DNA of 64,000 bases from NCBI RefSeq assembly GCF_042650645.1, contig NZ_JBHSBI010000045.1:17478-81477 (forward strand). Reading direction: 5' to 3'. The notes under the pieces are model-generated. The model ran no database searches and was not told the origin of the DNA. It worked only from the letters and a program-made list of their open reading frames with translations. Positions 1 through 8,507 of this stretch are shown here, one piece after another. Positions within the stretch are counted from its first letter, which is position 1. Each line of letters starts with the position of its first letter. The stretch is from Nonomuraea purpurea (lineage in GTDB: Bacteria > Actinomycetota > Actinomycetes > Streptosporangiales > Streptosporangiaceae). Both the position numbers and the translations under genes were made by a program.

Positions 1-746
1 TCGTGTTCACGGGCTCGACCGAGGTGGGCAAGGAGATCGCGGCCAAGGCGGCCGCGCACGTCAAGCGGTTGACGCTTGAGCTGGGCGGCAAGTCCGCAAA
101 TATCGTCTTTGCGGACTCAGATCTCGAAAAAGCGGCAAAAACTGCCCCTTATGCCGTCTTCGATAACTCCGGCCAGGACTGCTGCGCCCGCTCCAGGATC
201 CTCGTCCAGGCCGAGGTGTACGACGCGTTCATGGACCGGCTCGCCGAGGCCGTACGGAACGTCAAGGTCGGCGACCCCGCCGACGAGAGCACCGAGATGG
301 GCCCGCTGATCAGCGCGGAACACCTCGACCGCGTGCGCGGCTTCGTCGAGGGCACCCCCTACCTGCAGGGATCGTGCCCACAAGGCAGGGGCTACTGGTT
401 CCCGCCGACCGTGCTCACCCCCGAGGTCACCGACCGGGCCTTCACCGAGGAGATCTTCGGGCCCGTCGTGTCGGTGGTGCCGTTCAAGGACGAGGCGGAC
501 GCGGTCAGGATCGCCAACGACACCCCGTACGGGCTGAGCGGCTCCATCTGGACCCGCGACGTCGGACGGGCACTCCGCGTGGCCAGGGCCGTCGAGGCCG
601 GCAACCTGTCGGTGAACTCACACGCCTCGGTCCGCTACTGGACCCCGTTCGGCGGATTCAAACAGTCCGGCCTCGGCAGAGAACTCGGCCCGGACGCCCT
701 GGCGGCCTTCACCGAGACCAAGAACGTCTTTATTAACTGGGAGTGA
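1..746 (+). CDS. NAD(P)-dependent aldehyde dehydrogenase, C-terminal part (5' end outside window)
   Basis: About 247 residues of an aldehyde dehydrogenase are visible; the gene begins before the window. Residues run from the cofactor-binding stretch FTGSTEVG through the LELGGK motif, whose Glu (visible residue 26) is the family's general base. The GQDCCARSR motif follows, and its first Cys (visible residue 60) aligns with the catalytic nucleophile. The conserved EEIFGPV and FGGFKQSGLGRE blocks are present. The enzyme oxidises an aldehyde to a carboxylate. The next two genes (SDR, peptidase C26 amidotransferase) suggest gamma-aminobutyraldehyde or a related amine-derived aldehyde, but the substrate is inference. 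The two adjacent Cys residues are a mild oddity. Confidence 0.9.
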   Translation, partial: VFTGSTEVGKEIAAKAAAHVKRLTLELGGKSANIVFADSDLEKAAKTAPYAVFDNSGQDCCARSRILVQAEVYDAFMDRLAEAVRNVKVGDPADESTEMGPLISAEHLDRVRGFVEGTPYLQGSCPQGRGYWFPPTVLTPEVTDRAFTEEIFGPVVSVVPFKDEADAVRIANDTPYGLSGSIWTRDVGRALRVARAVEAGNLSVNSHASVRYWTPFGGFKQSGLGRELGPDALAAFTETKNVFINWE

Positions 747-765
747 ATCCAACGCAGTGAGCGGA

Positions 766-794
766 GTGAAGGGCTGAGGAACGAAGCCCTTCAC
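766..794. repeat. Intergenic hairpin between aldehyde dehydrogenase and SDR genes
   Basis: GTGAAGGGCT (766-775) is the exact reverse complement of AGCCCTTCAC (785-794), with a 9-nt loop. The flanks (747-840) are purine-rich with repeated GAGTGA/GAATGA-like words. No T-run follows, so it is not a clear intrinsic terminator. It could be an RNA-stabilising or processing element within an operon. Confidence 0.45.
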
Positions 795-841
795 GCAGCG
801 AATGAGAAGGGTGAACGACCAAATGAGCAGGGAGTAGGGCA

Positions 842-1606
842 GTGGAGCGGTTGCAAGATCGGGTGGCCGTCATCACCGGTGCGGGCAGTGGCATCGGGCT
901 GGCCACGGCGCGTCGGTTCGCCGACGAGGGCGCCAAGGTGGTCTGCGTGGACATCGACGAGGAAGCGGGCACCAAGGCCGCAAGCGAGGTCGGCGGCCTG
1001 TACGTCAAGGCCGACGTGACCAGCGAGGCCGACGTCGAGCGGATGTACCGCACGGCCTGCGACACCTACGGCGGCGTGGACATCGCCTTCAACAACGCCG
1101 GCATCTCACCTCCCGACGACGACTCGATCCTGGAGACCGGCATCGACGCCTGGCGCCGCGTCCAGGAGGTCAACCTGACCAGCGTCTACCTGTGCTGCAA
1201 GCACGTCATCCCGTACATGCGGCGGCGCGGCAAGGGCTCGATCATCAACACCGCCTCGTTCGTGGCCGTCATGGGCTCGGCGACGTCGCAGATCTCCTAC
1301 ACCGCCTCCAAGGGCGGGGTGCTGGCGATGTCGCGAGAGTTGGGCGTGCAGTTCGCCAGGGAGGGCATCCGGGTCAACGCCCTGTGCCCGGGGCCGGTGA
1401 ACACGCCGCTGCTGCAGGAGTTGTTCGCCAAGGACCCGGAGCGGGCGCAGCGGCGGCTGGTGCACATCCCGGTGGGCCGCTTCGCGGAGGCGTCGGAGAT
1501 CGCGGCGGCGGTGGCGTTCCTGGCCAGCGACGACGCCTCGTTCATCACGGGCAGCGAGTTCCTGGTGGACGGCGGCATCTCCGGCGCCTACGTCACGCCG
1601 CTGTAG
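842..1606 (+). CDS. Short-chain dehydrogenase/reductase (SDR)
   Basis: A 254-aa classical SDR of normal length that uses NAD(P)H to oxidise or reduce a carbonyl or alcohol. The Rossmann glycine motif TGAGSGIG lies at residues 12-19, NNAG at 84-87, the catalytic Ser near 139 and YTASK at 153-157. A PG motif and a C-terminal VDGG complete the fold. The GTG start has GGGAG just upstream. It lies between an aldehyde dehydrogenase and a glutamine amidotransferase on the same strand, so it probably belongs to the same catabolic operon. Substrate unknown; the usual automatic name would be 3-oxoacyl-ACP reductase or glucose dehydrogenase-like. Confidence 0.9.
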   Translation: MERLQDRVAVITGAGSGIGLATARRFADEGAKVVCVDIDEEAGTKAASEVGGLYVKADVTSEADVERMYRTACDTYGGVDIAFNNAGISPPDDDSILETGIDAWRRVQEVNLTSVYLCCKHVIPYMRRRGKGSIINTASFVAVMGSATSQISYTASKGGVLAMSRELGVQFAREGIRVNALCPGPVNTPLLQELFAKDPERAQRRLVHIPVGRFAEASEIAAAVAFLASDDASFITGSEFLVDGGISGAYVTPL

Positions 1607-1619
1607 CGGGGTCTCGAAC

Positions 1620-2312
1620 GTGCGACGTCCCATCATCGGCATCACCACCTACGTCGAGCCTGCCGCGTTCACGGTGTGGCGCGATCTGACGGTCGCGCTT
1701 CTGCCGCAGATGTACGTGGATCAGGTCGTCCGCGCCGGCGGGCAGCCCGTGCTGCTTCCGCCGGCCGGCGAGCCCGCGCAGGTCGTGGGCAGGTTGGACG
1801 GGCTCATCCTGGCCGGCGGCGGCGACATCGACCCGGCGCGGTACGGCGCGCGGCCGCACGAGCACACCGGCTACGTCAGGACGTTCCGCGACGACGCGGA
1901 GTTCGGCCTGATCAGCGCCGCCCTCGACGCCGGGCTGCCCTACCTGGGCGTCTGCCGCGGCCTCCAGGTGCTCAACGTGGCACTCGGCGGGAGCCTCCAC
2001 CAGCATCTGCCGGACGTGGTCGGCCACACGCGGCACGCTCCCGAGCCCGGCCGCTTCGGTCACCTGCCGATCTCACCGGTCGCGGGCACCCACCTGGCCA
2101 AGGCGCTGGGCGAGAGCCCCCGGCAGGTCCCCCACTACCACCACCAGGCCGTGGACCGGCTCGCGCCGGGGCTCACGGTCACCGCCACCGCCGACGACGG
2201 CACGATCGAGGCCGTCGAACTGAACGCCAAACCCTTCGTCATGGCCGTGCAGTGGCACCCGGAGGCGGCCGACGACTGCGCCCTCTTCGAGGCCCTCGTG
2301 GCGGCCTGCTGA
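1620..2312 (+). CDS. Class-I glutamine amidotransferase, peptidase C26 (gamma-glutamyl-GABA hydrolase-like)
   Basis: A 230-aa protein starting RRPIIGITTY, typical of the C26 family that includes PuuD. The nucleophile elbow GVCRG gives Cys112, and the WHPE motif gives His213 and Glu215, so the catalytic triad is complete. Family members hydrolyse gamma-glutamyl amides such as gamma-glutamyl-GABA. The gene follows the SDR gene by 13 bp and is close behind an aldehyde dehydrogenase gene, which fits gamma-glutamylated polyamine/GABA catabolism. No PuuA- or PuuB-like gene is in view, so the pathway is inferred. The GTG start keeps the conserved N-terminus intact. Confidence 0.88.
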   Translation: MRRPIIGITTYVEPAAFTVWRDLTVALLPQMYVDQVVRAGGQPVLLPPAGEPAQVVGRLDGLILAGGGDIDPARYGARPHEHTGYVRTFRDDAEFGLISAALDAGLPYLGVCRGLQVLNVALGGSLHQHLPDVVGHTRHAPEPGRFGHLPISPVAGTHLAKALGESPRQVPHYHHQAVDRLAPGLTVTATADDGTIEAVELNAKPFVMAVQWHPEAADDCALFEALVAAC

Positions 2313-2364
2313 CCCGCCGAACTCAGGCCAACGTGCGCGGGGCCTCGGGTAGCCGGTCAGTTCA

Positions 2365-2652
2365 TCAGGGCCGGTTGCTCTTGCCGTCCAGCCACAGCGT
2401 GTCTGACTCGTCGCGATGGGAACCCGAGCTGCCGACGTGTTTGGCGTCGATCTTCGGCCCCTTCTTGATCACGTGCACCAACGCCATCGCGTGTCCACGT
2501 CCGAGGTCGTAGTCCTGCTTCAGCCAGTCGATGATCGCTCCGGCCTTCACGGACGGGTCATCGAAGCCGCGCTCCTTCGCCTTGGCGATGAACTCACGCG
2601 GTGTCAGCCCGGTCTTGTCCTCGATGTTGTCGAGGTATGCCTGGAACGACAT
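2365..2652 (-). CDS. DUF4287 domain protein
   Basis: A 95-aa protein beginning MSFQAYLDNIEDKTG and containing the WLKQDYDLGRGHAMALVH signature of DUF4287, a small helical family of unknown role. The start at 2652 is preferred over an in-frame ATG at 2664. The bases between them contain GGAG with a 6-nt gap before the 2652 ATG, an ideal ribosome-binding site, so the upstream ATG would lie inside the Shine-Dalgarno region. The tail is short, charged and probably disordered. It stands alone, convergent with the amidotransferase gene. Confidence 0.85.
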   Translation of the reverse strand: MSFQAYLDNIEDKTGLTPREFIAKAKERGFDDPSVKAGAIIDWLKQDYDLGRGHAMALVHVIKKGPKIDAKHVGSSGSHRDESDTLWLDGKSNRP

Positions 2653-2710
2653 GCGTTTCTCCATTCCGCGGGGGACCCCGCGAGCAGCAAGTTTGCCCTT
2701 TGCAAGCGTG

Positions 2711-2862
2711 CTTTGTCACCTCTCAGCTCGCCTCAAACAGCTCGAAGAGGCAGGACTGGCCACTCGTCGCGCGCTGCCCCATCCCGCGCGCGTAGTCGTC
2801 TACGAGCTCACCGATTACGGACGCGACCTCGAACCGGCGCTGGGGCGCGCGGACCCGCCGGC
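2711..2862 (+). pseudogene. Fragment of an HxlR-family winged-helix regulator
   Basis: One plus-strand frame encodes LSARLKQLEEAGLATRR, then ALPHPARVVVYELTDYGRDL. This is the recognition helix, wing and following helix of HxlR-type DNA-binding domains, where ...RLKELEEAGLV... and ...VVYELTDYGREL... are diagnostic. Only about 45 residues remain. The upstream frame has no HxlR N-terminus and runs antisense through the DUF4287 gene. Downstream the frame loses similarity and enters the antisense of the lipoprotein gene. It is best read as a decayed remnant left after deletion on both sides. Confidence 0.6.
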
Positions 2863-3687
2863 TCACCTCACTGGCCGGAGCACGCTGTCGAACACCACGA
2901 CGCCCGCCCCGTGCTTGGCGTCGACGGCGCGGCGCAACTCGTCAGTGGCCAGCCATACCGACACCTCGAGCACGTTGCGGGTCACGCTGGACGACGCCGA
3001 GATCAGCCCGTCGCCCACCTCGCTCTCGACCTGCCGCTGGATGGCGTTGAGAGCGGCCTCGCTGCGCTGGGCGCCGCTCAGGCAGAGCGCGCCGCCCCAC
3101 ACCTCGCGGATCCACGCCTCCCTGCCCGACAGGTCGCCGGTGAACTTCAGATTGAGCACGTACTGCCGCGCGTCCATGTTCTTGGACGGGTCGGGCTCCG
3201 GGCCGAAATTGTCGATCCAGCCGCCCGCGAACTCAGCCGCCGTCATGGCCCGCTCCATTGCCTTGCCCAGCGTCTTCTCCGTCGCTCTGGCCGGATCGAC
3301 GGCCCGCCAGCCGCCTTGCGGCTCCGGGCACGGGCTGGTGAAGTCCACCTCCCGAGCGGCGGGCGGCTTCCCGGGTGGGCCGGGCGGCTCGGTGAGCGTC
3401 AGCCGGGCGCCGTCCCAGGTGCCCACGACCCGGTACTCGCCCCATTTCACGCCGCCGCGCCACTCGTGCTTCACCTTGGTCCAATCCCAGCCGACCACGT
3501 CGGGGCCCTCGCACTGAGGCGGGAGCGAAGTCGCGACCACCGCGCAGAGCTGGGGTCCGTGCCCGCCGCCTTCGAGCACCGTGAGACTGGTCTCGTAACG
3601 CTGTGCGGCGGCGGTCTGCGGAGCGGTGCCGCAGGACACCAGGGAGAGGGCGGCGATCGCGCAGAAAGCCGCCGTACGGGGGATCAT
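2863..3687 (-). CDS. Putative lipoprotein of unknown function
   Basis: 274 aa with a lipoprotein signal peptide: positive MIPR start, hydrophobic stretch, then the lipobox LVSC with the lipidated Cys at residue 19. It should be exported and anchored to the outer face of the membrane. The mature protein has paired cysteines, a Pro-rich segment near residues 100-110 and an alpha/beta C-terminus. The second half (YVLNLKFTGDL..., VFDSVLRPVR) hints at a sensor- or SPOR-like fold, but no family is recognised. It diverges from the riboswitch-controlled gcvT operon. Confidence 0.75.
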   Translation of the reverse strand: MIPRTAAFCAIAALSLVSCGTAPQTAAAQRYETSLTVLEGGGHGPQLCAVVATSLPPQCEGPDVVGWDWTKVKHEWRGGVKWGEYRVVGTWDGARLTLTEPPGPPGKPPAAREVDFTSPCPEPQGGWRAVDPARATEKTLGKAMERAMTAAEFAGGWIDNFGPEPDPSKNMDARQYVLNLKFTGDLSGREAWIREVWGGALCLSGAQRSEAALNAIQRQVESEVGDGLISASSSVTRNVLEVSVWLATDELRRAVDAKHGAGVVVFDSVLRPVR

Positions 3688-3759
3688 GCCCTTTCAACGT
3701 GAGCGCCGCCAAAGCGGTTCACGGGTCGCCAGAACGCGACAACAACCCCATGACGGCAC

Positions 3760-3765
3760 TAGGCT
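3760..3765 (+). promoter_or_regulatory. Candidate -10 box for the gcvT leader
   Basis: TAGGCT fits the actinobacterial TANNNT -10 pattern. It lies about 30 bases before the first riboswitch helix, leaving room for a start site near 3772. No convincing -35 element is visible. Confidence 0.35.
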
Positions 3766-3789
3766 GACGGACATCACCGGCGAAACCGT

Positions 3790-3998
3790 GCGGGAGAGTG
3801 CCCTGACAGCCGGTCAGGGCCCCTGAAGGAGCAAGCCCTCCCCGCGAACCTCTCAAGGCAAAGGACCGCGCGGCTGCCCGGCAAGTGATGGCTTGCCGGG
3901 AGGTGACCTCTGGAAAGCAGGCCTGCGGGGCCTCGCCGAAGGTGAAAGTCCGGTAAAACTCGGGCGAAGCTCTCAGGCATCCATGACAGAGGGGGAGG
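3790..3998 (+). promoter_or_regulatory. Tandem glycine riboswitch (two aptamers) upstream of gcvT
   Basis: The leader carries the conserved core of glycine riboswitches twice. Aptamer I spans about 3791-3915: GGGAGAG, CCTGAAGGAGCAA, CTCTCAAGGCAAAGGACCG and closing CTCTGGAAAGC. Aptamer II spans about 3916-3998: CCGAAGGTGAAAGTC, GCTCTCAGGCA and GACAGAGGGGG. The element ends about 35 bases before the gcvT ATG. Glycine riboswitches in this position turn on glycine-cleavage genes when glycine is abundant. A small hairpin (GGATGC...GCATCC, 3996-4012) lies between aptamer II and the start and may be part of the expression platform. Aptamer II lacks an obvious GGAGAG entry and is the more degenerate copy. 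Confidence 0.9.
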
Positions 3999-4032
3999 AT
4001 GCTGGCATCCGATCCTGCCTTGAGGTGCGCAA

Positions 4033-5118
4033 ATGTCCCGACCGACACCGCTACGAGACGTTCATGAGAGCCTCGGCGCCACACTGACCGACTTCGCGGG
4101 GTGGCTCATGCCGCTCCGGTACGGCAGCGAGTCCGCGGAGCACAGGGCCGTCCGCGAGGCGGCCGGGCTGTTCGACCTCTCGCACATGGGCGAGATCTTC
4201 CTGACCGGGCCGCAGGCGGGCCAGGCCCTCGACTACGCCCTGGTCGGACACCTGTCGGCGCTGGTGCCCGGCCGGGCCAGGTACACCATGATCGTCGATG
4301 AGCGCGGCGGAGTGCTCGACGACCTCATCGTGTACCGGCTCGGGGACGACGAGTTCATGGTCGTGGCAAACGCATCGAACTACGAAAAAGTCGGCGGTGA
4401 GCTGAAAAATCGCGCTAAGTCGTTCGACGTGGTGGTTGAGGATCGATCAGATCAGTACGCGCTGATCGCCGTCCAGGGACCTCACTCCCAGGAGATCCTC
4501 TCCTCGCTCACCGACGCCGACCTGGCCGGGCTCAAGTACTACGCGGGCCTGCCGGGGATCGTGGACGGGCGGCGGGCGCTCATCGCCCGCACCGGCTACA
4601 CCGGCGAGGACGGGTTCGAGCTGTTCGTGGCGAACGACGACGCCGCGCCGCTCTGGCACGCGCTCACGGCGGCCGGGGAGCCGTACGGGCTCAAGCCCGC
4701 GGGCCTGTCCGCCCGCGACACGCTCAGGCTGGAGGCCGGCATGCCGCTGTACGGCAACGAGCTCAGCGCGGAGCTGACCCCATTCGACGCGGGACTGGGC
4801 AGAGTGGTGAAATTCGACAAGCCGGGCGACTTCGTCGGCAGGTCGGCACTCGAGGCGGTCAAGGACGACGCGCCGCGACGCCGCCTCGTCGGGCTGGTCG
4901 CCCGGGGCCGCCGGGTGCCGCGCCACGGTTACCCGGTCACCAAGGACGGCGCCGTCGTCGGCGAGGTCACCAGCGGTGCCCCCTCCCAGACCCTGGGCAA
5001 ACCCATCGCGATGGCCTACGTGGACACCGGAGCCGAAACAGGCCTGGCTGTGGACATCAGGGGCAGGCATGAACCTATGGACCTGGTCGAGCTGCCCTTT
5101 TACAGGAGGAACAAGTGA
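4033..5118 (+). CDS. gcvT: Glycine cleavage system T protein (aminomethyltransferase)
   Basis: A 361-aa protein of typical GcvT length. It transfers the methylene group from aminomethyl-lipoyl-H protein to tetrahydrofolate, releasing ammonia. Family blocks include an N-terminal PLRDVHESLGA, DFAGWLMPLRYG, GLFDLSHMGE, the ARTGYTGEDGFE folate-site region and the C-terminal barrel ending in the RRNK tail. The ATG is preceded by GAGGTG. The gene is under the tandem glycine riboswitch and overlaps gcvH by 4 bases (GTGA), implying translational coupling. The P protein is not in this window. Confidence 0.97.
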   Translation: MSRPTPLRDVHESLGATLTDFAGWLMPLRYGSESAEHRAVREAAGLFDLSHMGEIFLTGPQAGQALDYALVGHLSALVPGRARYTMIVDERGGVLDDLIVYRLGDDEFMVVANASNYEKVGGELKNRAKSFDVVVEDRSDQYALIAVQGPHSQEILSSLTDADLAGLKYYAGLPGIVDGRRALIARTGYTGEDGFELFVANDDAAPLWHALTAAGEPYGLKPAGLSARDTLRLEAGMPLYGNELSAELTPFDAGLGRVVKFDKPGDFVGRSALEAVKDDAPRRRLVGLVARGRRVPRHGYPVTKDGAVVGEVTSGAPSQTLGKPIAMAYVDTGAETGLAVDIRGRHEPMDLVELPFYRRNK

Positions 5119-5504
5119 GCAACATCCCTGACGACCTGAGCTACACCAAGGAGCACGAGTGGGTGGCCGGGCTCGACGACGGCATCACCGTGACCGTCGG
5201 CATCACGGCCTTCGCCGCCGAAGCCCTTGGTGACGTCGTCTTCGTGCAGCTCCCCGAGGTCGGAGCGAGCGTCGAGGGAGGCGACTCCATCGGAGAGGTG
5301 GAGTCGACCAAGTCCGTGAACGAGATCTACACACCTGTCGGCGGCGAGGTCGTCGAGGTGAACCAGTCCGTCGTGGACGACCCGAGCCTGGTCAACAGCG
5401 ACCCGTACGGGGAGGGCTGGATGTTCCGGGTGCGCGTGGAGAGCGACGCGGATGACCTGCTGTCCGCCGAGGAGTACGCGGCCCTGACCTCCGGCGAATC
5501 CTGA
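5115..5504 (+). CDS. gcvH: Glycine cleavage system H protein
   Basis: A 129-aa lipoyl carrier that shuttles the aminomethyl group between the P, T and L proteins. The lipoylation site is Lys66 in VESTKSVNEIY, inside a biotinyl/lipoyl hammerhead fold (residues ~20-100). The conserved YTKEHEW opening is present. The GTG start overlaps the gcvT stop, and AGGAGG sits 8 bases ahead. Regulation should follow gcvT through the glycine riboswitch. Confidence 0.97.
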   Translation: MSNIPDDLSYTKEHEWVAGLDDGITVTVGITAFAAEALGDVVFVQLPEVGASVEGGDSIGEVESTKSVNEIYTPVGGEVVEVNQSVVDDPSLVNSDPYGEGWMFRVRVESDADDLLSAEEYAALTSGES

Positions 5505-5525
5505 CACCCCCGCCGGGACTGGACC

Positions 5526-5602
5526 AGGGTTCCGGCGGATTTCATTGGACCGGAACTCCGGCGGATTGGACACAGCCGGAACTCCGGCGAATTCGAGACC
5601 GG
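5526..5602. repeat. Three imperfect 26-bp tandem repeats between gcvH and sdaA
   Basis: The core AACTCCGGCGGATTGG recurs at 26-bp steps: TTCCGGCGGATTTC near 5530, AACTCCGGCGGATTGG at 5554-5569 and AACTCCGGCGAATTCG at 5580-5595. The array ends about 60 bases before the sdaA ATG. Regular spacing near 2.5 helical turns makes a protein-binding array or a small minisatellite possible. No known binding motif is recognised. Confidence 0.55.
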
Positions 5603-5660
5603 CCGGGGCTCAGCCTTCTGGGTCTGGGCCCCGCCTCCTTCTCCTGAAAGGCGCACATCA

Positions 5661-7037
<1,377 letters not shown>

Positions 7038-7089
7038 CCAACCCTTTGGGTGGCACCGTAGAGTTGTGCCAATCGAAGGAGGGAGATCA

Positions 7090-7239
7090 GTGTCCACCAC
7101 CGTCGGCGAGGCTCTCCAGGAGACGGACTACCTGCTTCGTTCTCCGGCCAACGCACGCCGCTTGATCGAGTCCTATCGAGAGGCGATCGAAGGGCGTTAT
7201 GAGCGGCACGAACTGCTGGATGAAGAGGCCGCTCGGTAA
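7090..7239 (+). CDS. 49-aa protein resembling the C-terminus of a Phd/YefM antitoxin (orphan)
   Basis: A GTG preceded by a very strong AAGGAGGGA (5-base gap) opens a 49-codon frame. It encodes TDYLLRSPANARRLIESY, then REAIEGRYERHELLDEE. This matches the toxin-neutralising tail of YefM-type antitoxins (typically ...YLLRSPANARRLLESI..L..G....ELIE). The N-terminal DNA-binding half is absent, and no RelE/YoeB-like toxin follows; the next gene is convergent. Either a truncated remnant that kept a translation signal, or a real mini-antitoxin acting on a toxin encoded elsewhere. The strong ribosome-binding site and intact frame favour expression. Confidence 0.6.
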   Translation: MSTTVGEALQETDYLLRSPANARRLIESYREAIEGRYERHELLDEEAAR

Positions 7240-7276
7240 ACGACCAGGGGCCGACGGGGCGTGCGGTCGCCGAAGG

Positions 7277-7771
7277 TCAGCGGCGGACGTGGAGGCGGAC
7301 GACGGCGCCCGCCTCGTCGTCGCGGATCTCGCGGCGGATCCGGCCGACGATGTCCTGGTCGAGCTTGTTCACCACGGCGCCCACGTCCGCTGCCGAAGGG
7401 CAGGTCAGGGTGATGCGCAGGGCGTCCTCGCCCACTCGTACGCCTGTTCTGCTCAGCCCGTCCACGCCCTTGAGCCCGACGAAGAGCATGGCGGTGCCCG
7501 TGCCGTTGTGGGCGCCGCGGCGGCCCCAGCCGAGGCAGAGCAGCAGCCAGCGCAGCGACACCAGCGACAGGAGCAGCAGGCCCAGGGCCAGGCCCCACAG
7601 CGGCCACGGCTCCTCGGACAGGGAGCGGGTCGTCTGCGCGGGCAGGACCCTGGCGTTGGGGGGCAGGTCGAAGAAGCGGTCGTGGCCGCGTAGCCAGGCG
7701 TAGGTTCCCAGGGACGCGAGCGTGCCGCCCACGACGGCCAGCCCGACGCGGTTGCCGGTGTACTGCCTCAT
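7277..7771 (-). CDS. AmaP-like alkaline-shock membrane-anchor protein
   Basis: 164 aa with two hydrophobic segments, residues ~8-25 and ~55-78, followed by a soluble alpha/beta domain resembling the C-terminus of actinobacterial AmaP-type proteins (Asp23 anchor family). In related genomes such genes sit beside Asp23/Gls24 envelope-stress genes; none is present here. The ATG at 7771 shares one base with the stop of the upstream gene (TGATG), so translation is coupled. Function in envelope stress is by family only. Confidence 0.6.
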   Translation of the reverse strand: MRQYTGNRVGLAVVGGTLASLGTYAWLRGHDRFFDLPPNARVLPAQTTRSLSEEPWPLWGLALGLLLLSLVSLRWLLLCLGWGRRGAHNGTGTAMLFVGLKGVDGLSRTGVRVGEDALRITLTCPSAADVGAVVNKLDQDIVGRIRREIRDDEAGAVVRLHVRR

Positions 7772-8370
7772 CACAGCCCCCTTCTGCGCAGCCGGACCAC
7801 GACCTCGCCGGTGCCGAGCGTGCCCACGCCGGCCAGGCGGTCTCCTACGGCGGTGCCGACCTGCCTGAGCATCGAGCCGGAGCTTTCCGCGCTGGTCATG
7901 ACGGTGACCTCGATGGTGCGCCGGCGCAGCCGTACCCGGGCCTTGTCGACCCCGGCGACCTGCTGGGCGGCCGCGCGCAGGGTGCGGCGCAGGCCCGAGC
8001 GGGTGATGCCGATGACGATCAGCGGGTCGGACGTCTCCACCGGCACGGTCGTGGAACGGCCGGGCAGCGCGCCCAGCAGCAACATCAGCGTGCCCGCGCC
8101 CACCAGTGCCAGGGCCAGGGTGGGCGTCTGCCTCCAGGTGTTCTTGCCCGCCAGTTCGACCAGTTCGTTGACAGGGACCCAGCCGAGCGGCGCGCCGAGC
8201 AGGGCCGACACCACCTCCGCCGCCGTTGCCCCGAGCCCCACGGCCAGCGTGAACGACACGAGGGCGCCCGGGAGGGTGCGCGCGGGTCTGAGCACTCTGT
8301 TCGCCCTGCGCAGCCCGGTGTGCTGCGTGGTGACGGCGGCGCCGGGCAGGATCTGCTGAAGCGTGGTCAT
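7771..8370 (-). CDS. DUF6286-type membrane protein
   Basis: 199 aa with two membrane spans (about residues 33-55 and 82-102) and a C-terminal domain matching the pattern of DUF6286: a DP..GITRSGLRRTLRAAAQQVAGVDKARVRLRR block. These proteins accompany Asp23/AmaP genes in actinobacteria. The start is placed at the ATG at 8370; an ORF extension upstream lacks similarity. First gene of a two-gene operon with the AmaP-like gene, divergent from the PLP enzyme gene. Confidence 0.65.
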   Translation of the reverse strand: MTTLQQILPGAAVTTQHTGLRRANRVLRPARTLPGALVSFTLAVGLGATAAEVVSALLGAPLGWVPVNELVELAGKNTWRQTPTLALALVGAGTLMLLLGALPGRSTTVPVETSDPLIVIGITRSGLRRTLRAAAQQVAGVDKARVRLRRRTIEVTVMTSAESSGSMLRQVGTAVGDRLAGVGTLGTGEVVVRLRRRGL

Positions 8371-8507
8371 CACAACGACAGAGGTACATGGAGCGCGTGG
8401 TGCCTGAACCGCGCCCTCGCCGCCTATTTGCCCGAACATTACGACAGCCGAAATAAATATGAAAGGCGCTCATATTCATTTGCCCGATATGCCGTTACGC
8501 TGCCCGT
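8371..8507. promoter_or_regulatory. Divergent intergenic region with AT-rich core
   Basis: 137 bp separate two divergent starts. The part from about 8440 to 8490 is strikingly AT-rich for this genome and contains the related words AATATGAAAGGCG and ATATTCATTTG, which partly oppose each other. It probably holds promoters for one or both genes. No exact -35/-10 pair can be assigned. Confidence 0.35.

Noticed and set aside
2416..3702. Long plus-strand ORF over the DUF4287 and lipoprotein region
   Set aside because: It is the antisense of the lipoprotein gene; only the HxlR-like fragment, in a different frame, has real protein similarity.
3893..4087. Short plus-strand ORF upstream of gcvT
   Set aside because: It lies across aptamer II of the riboswitch and the gcvT start, has no ribosome-binding site and no protein-like features.
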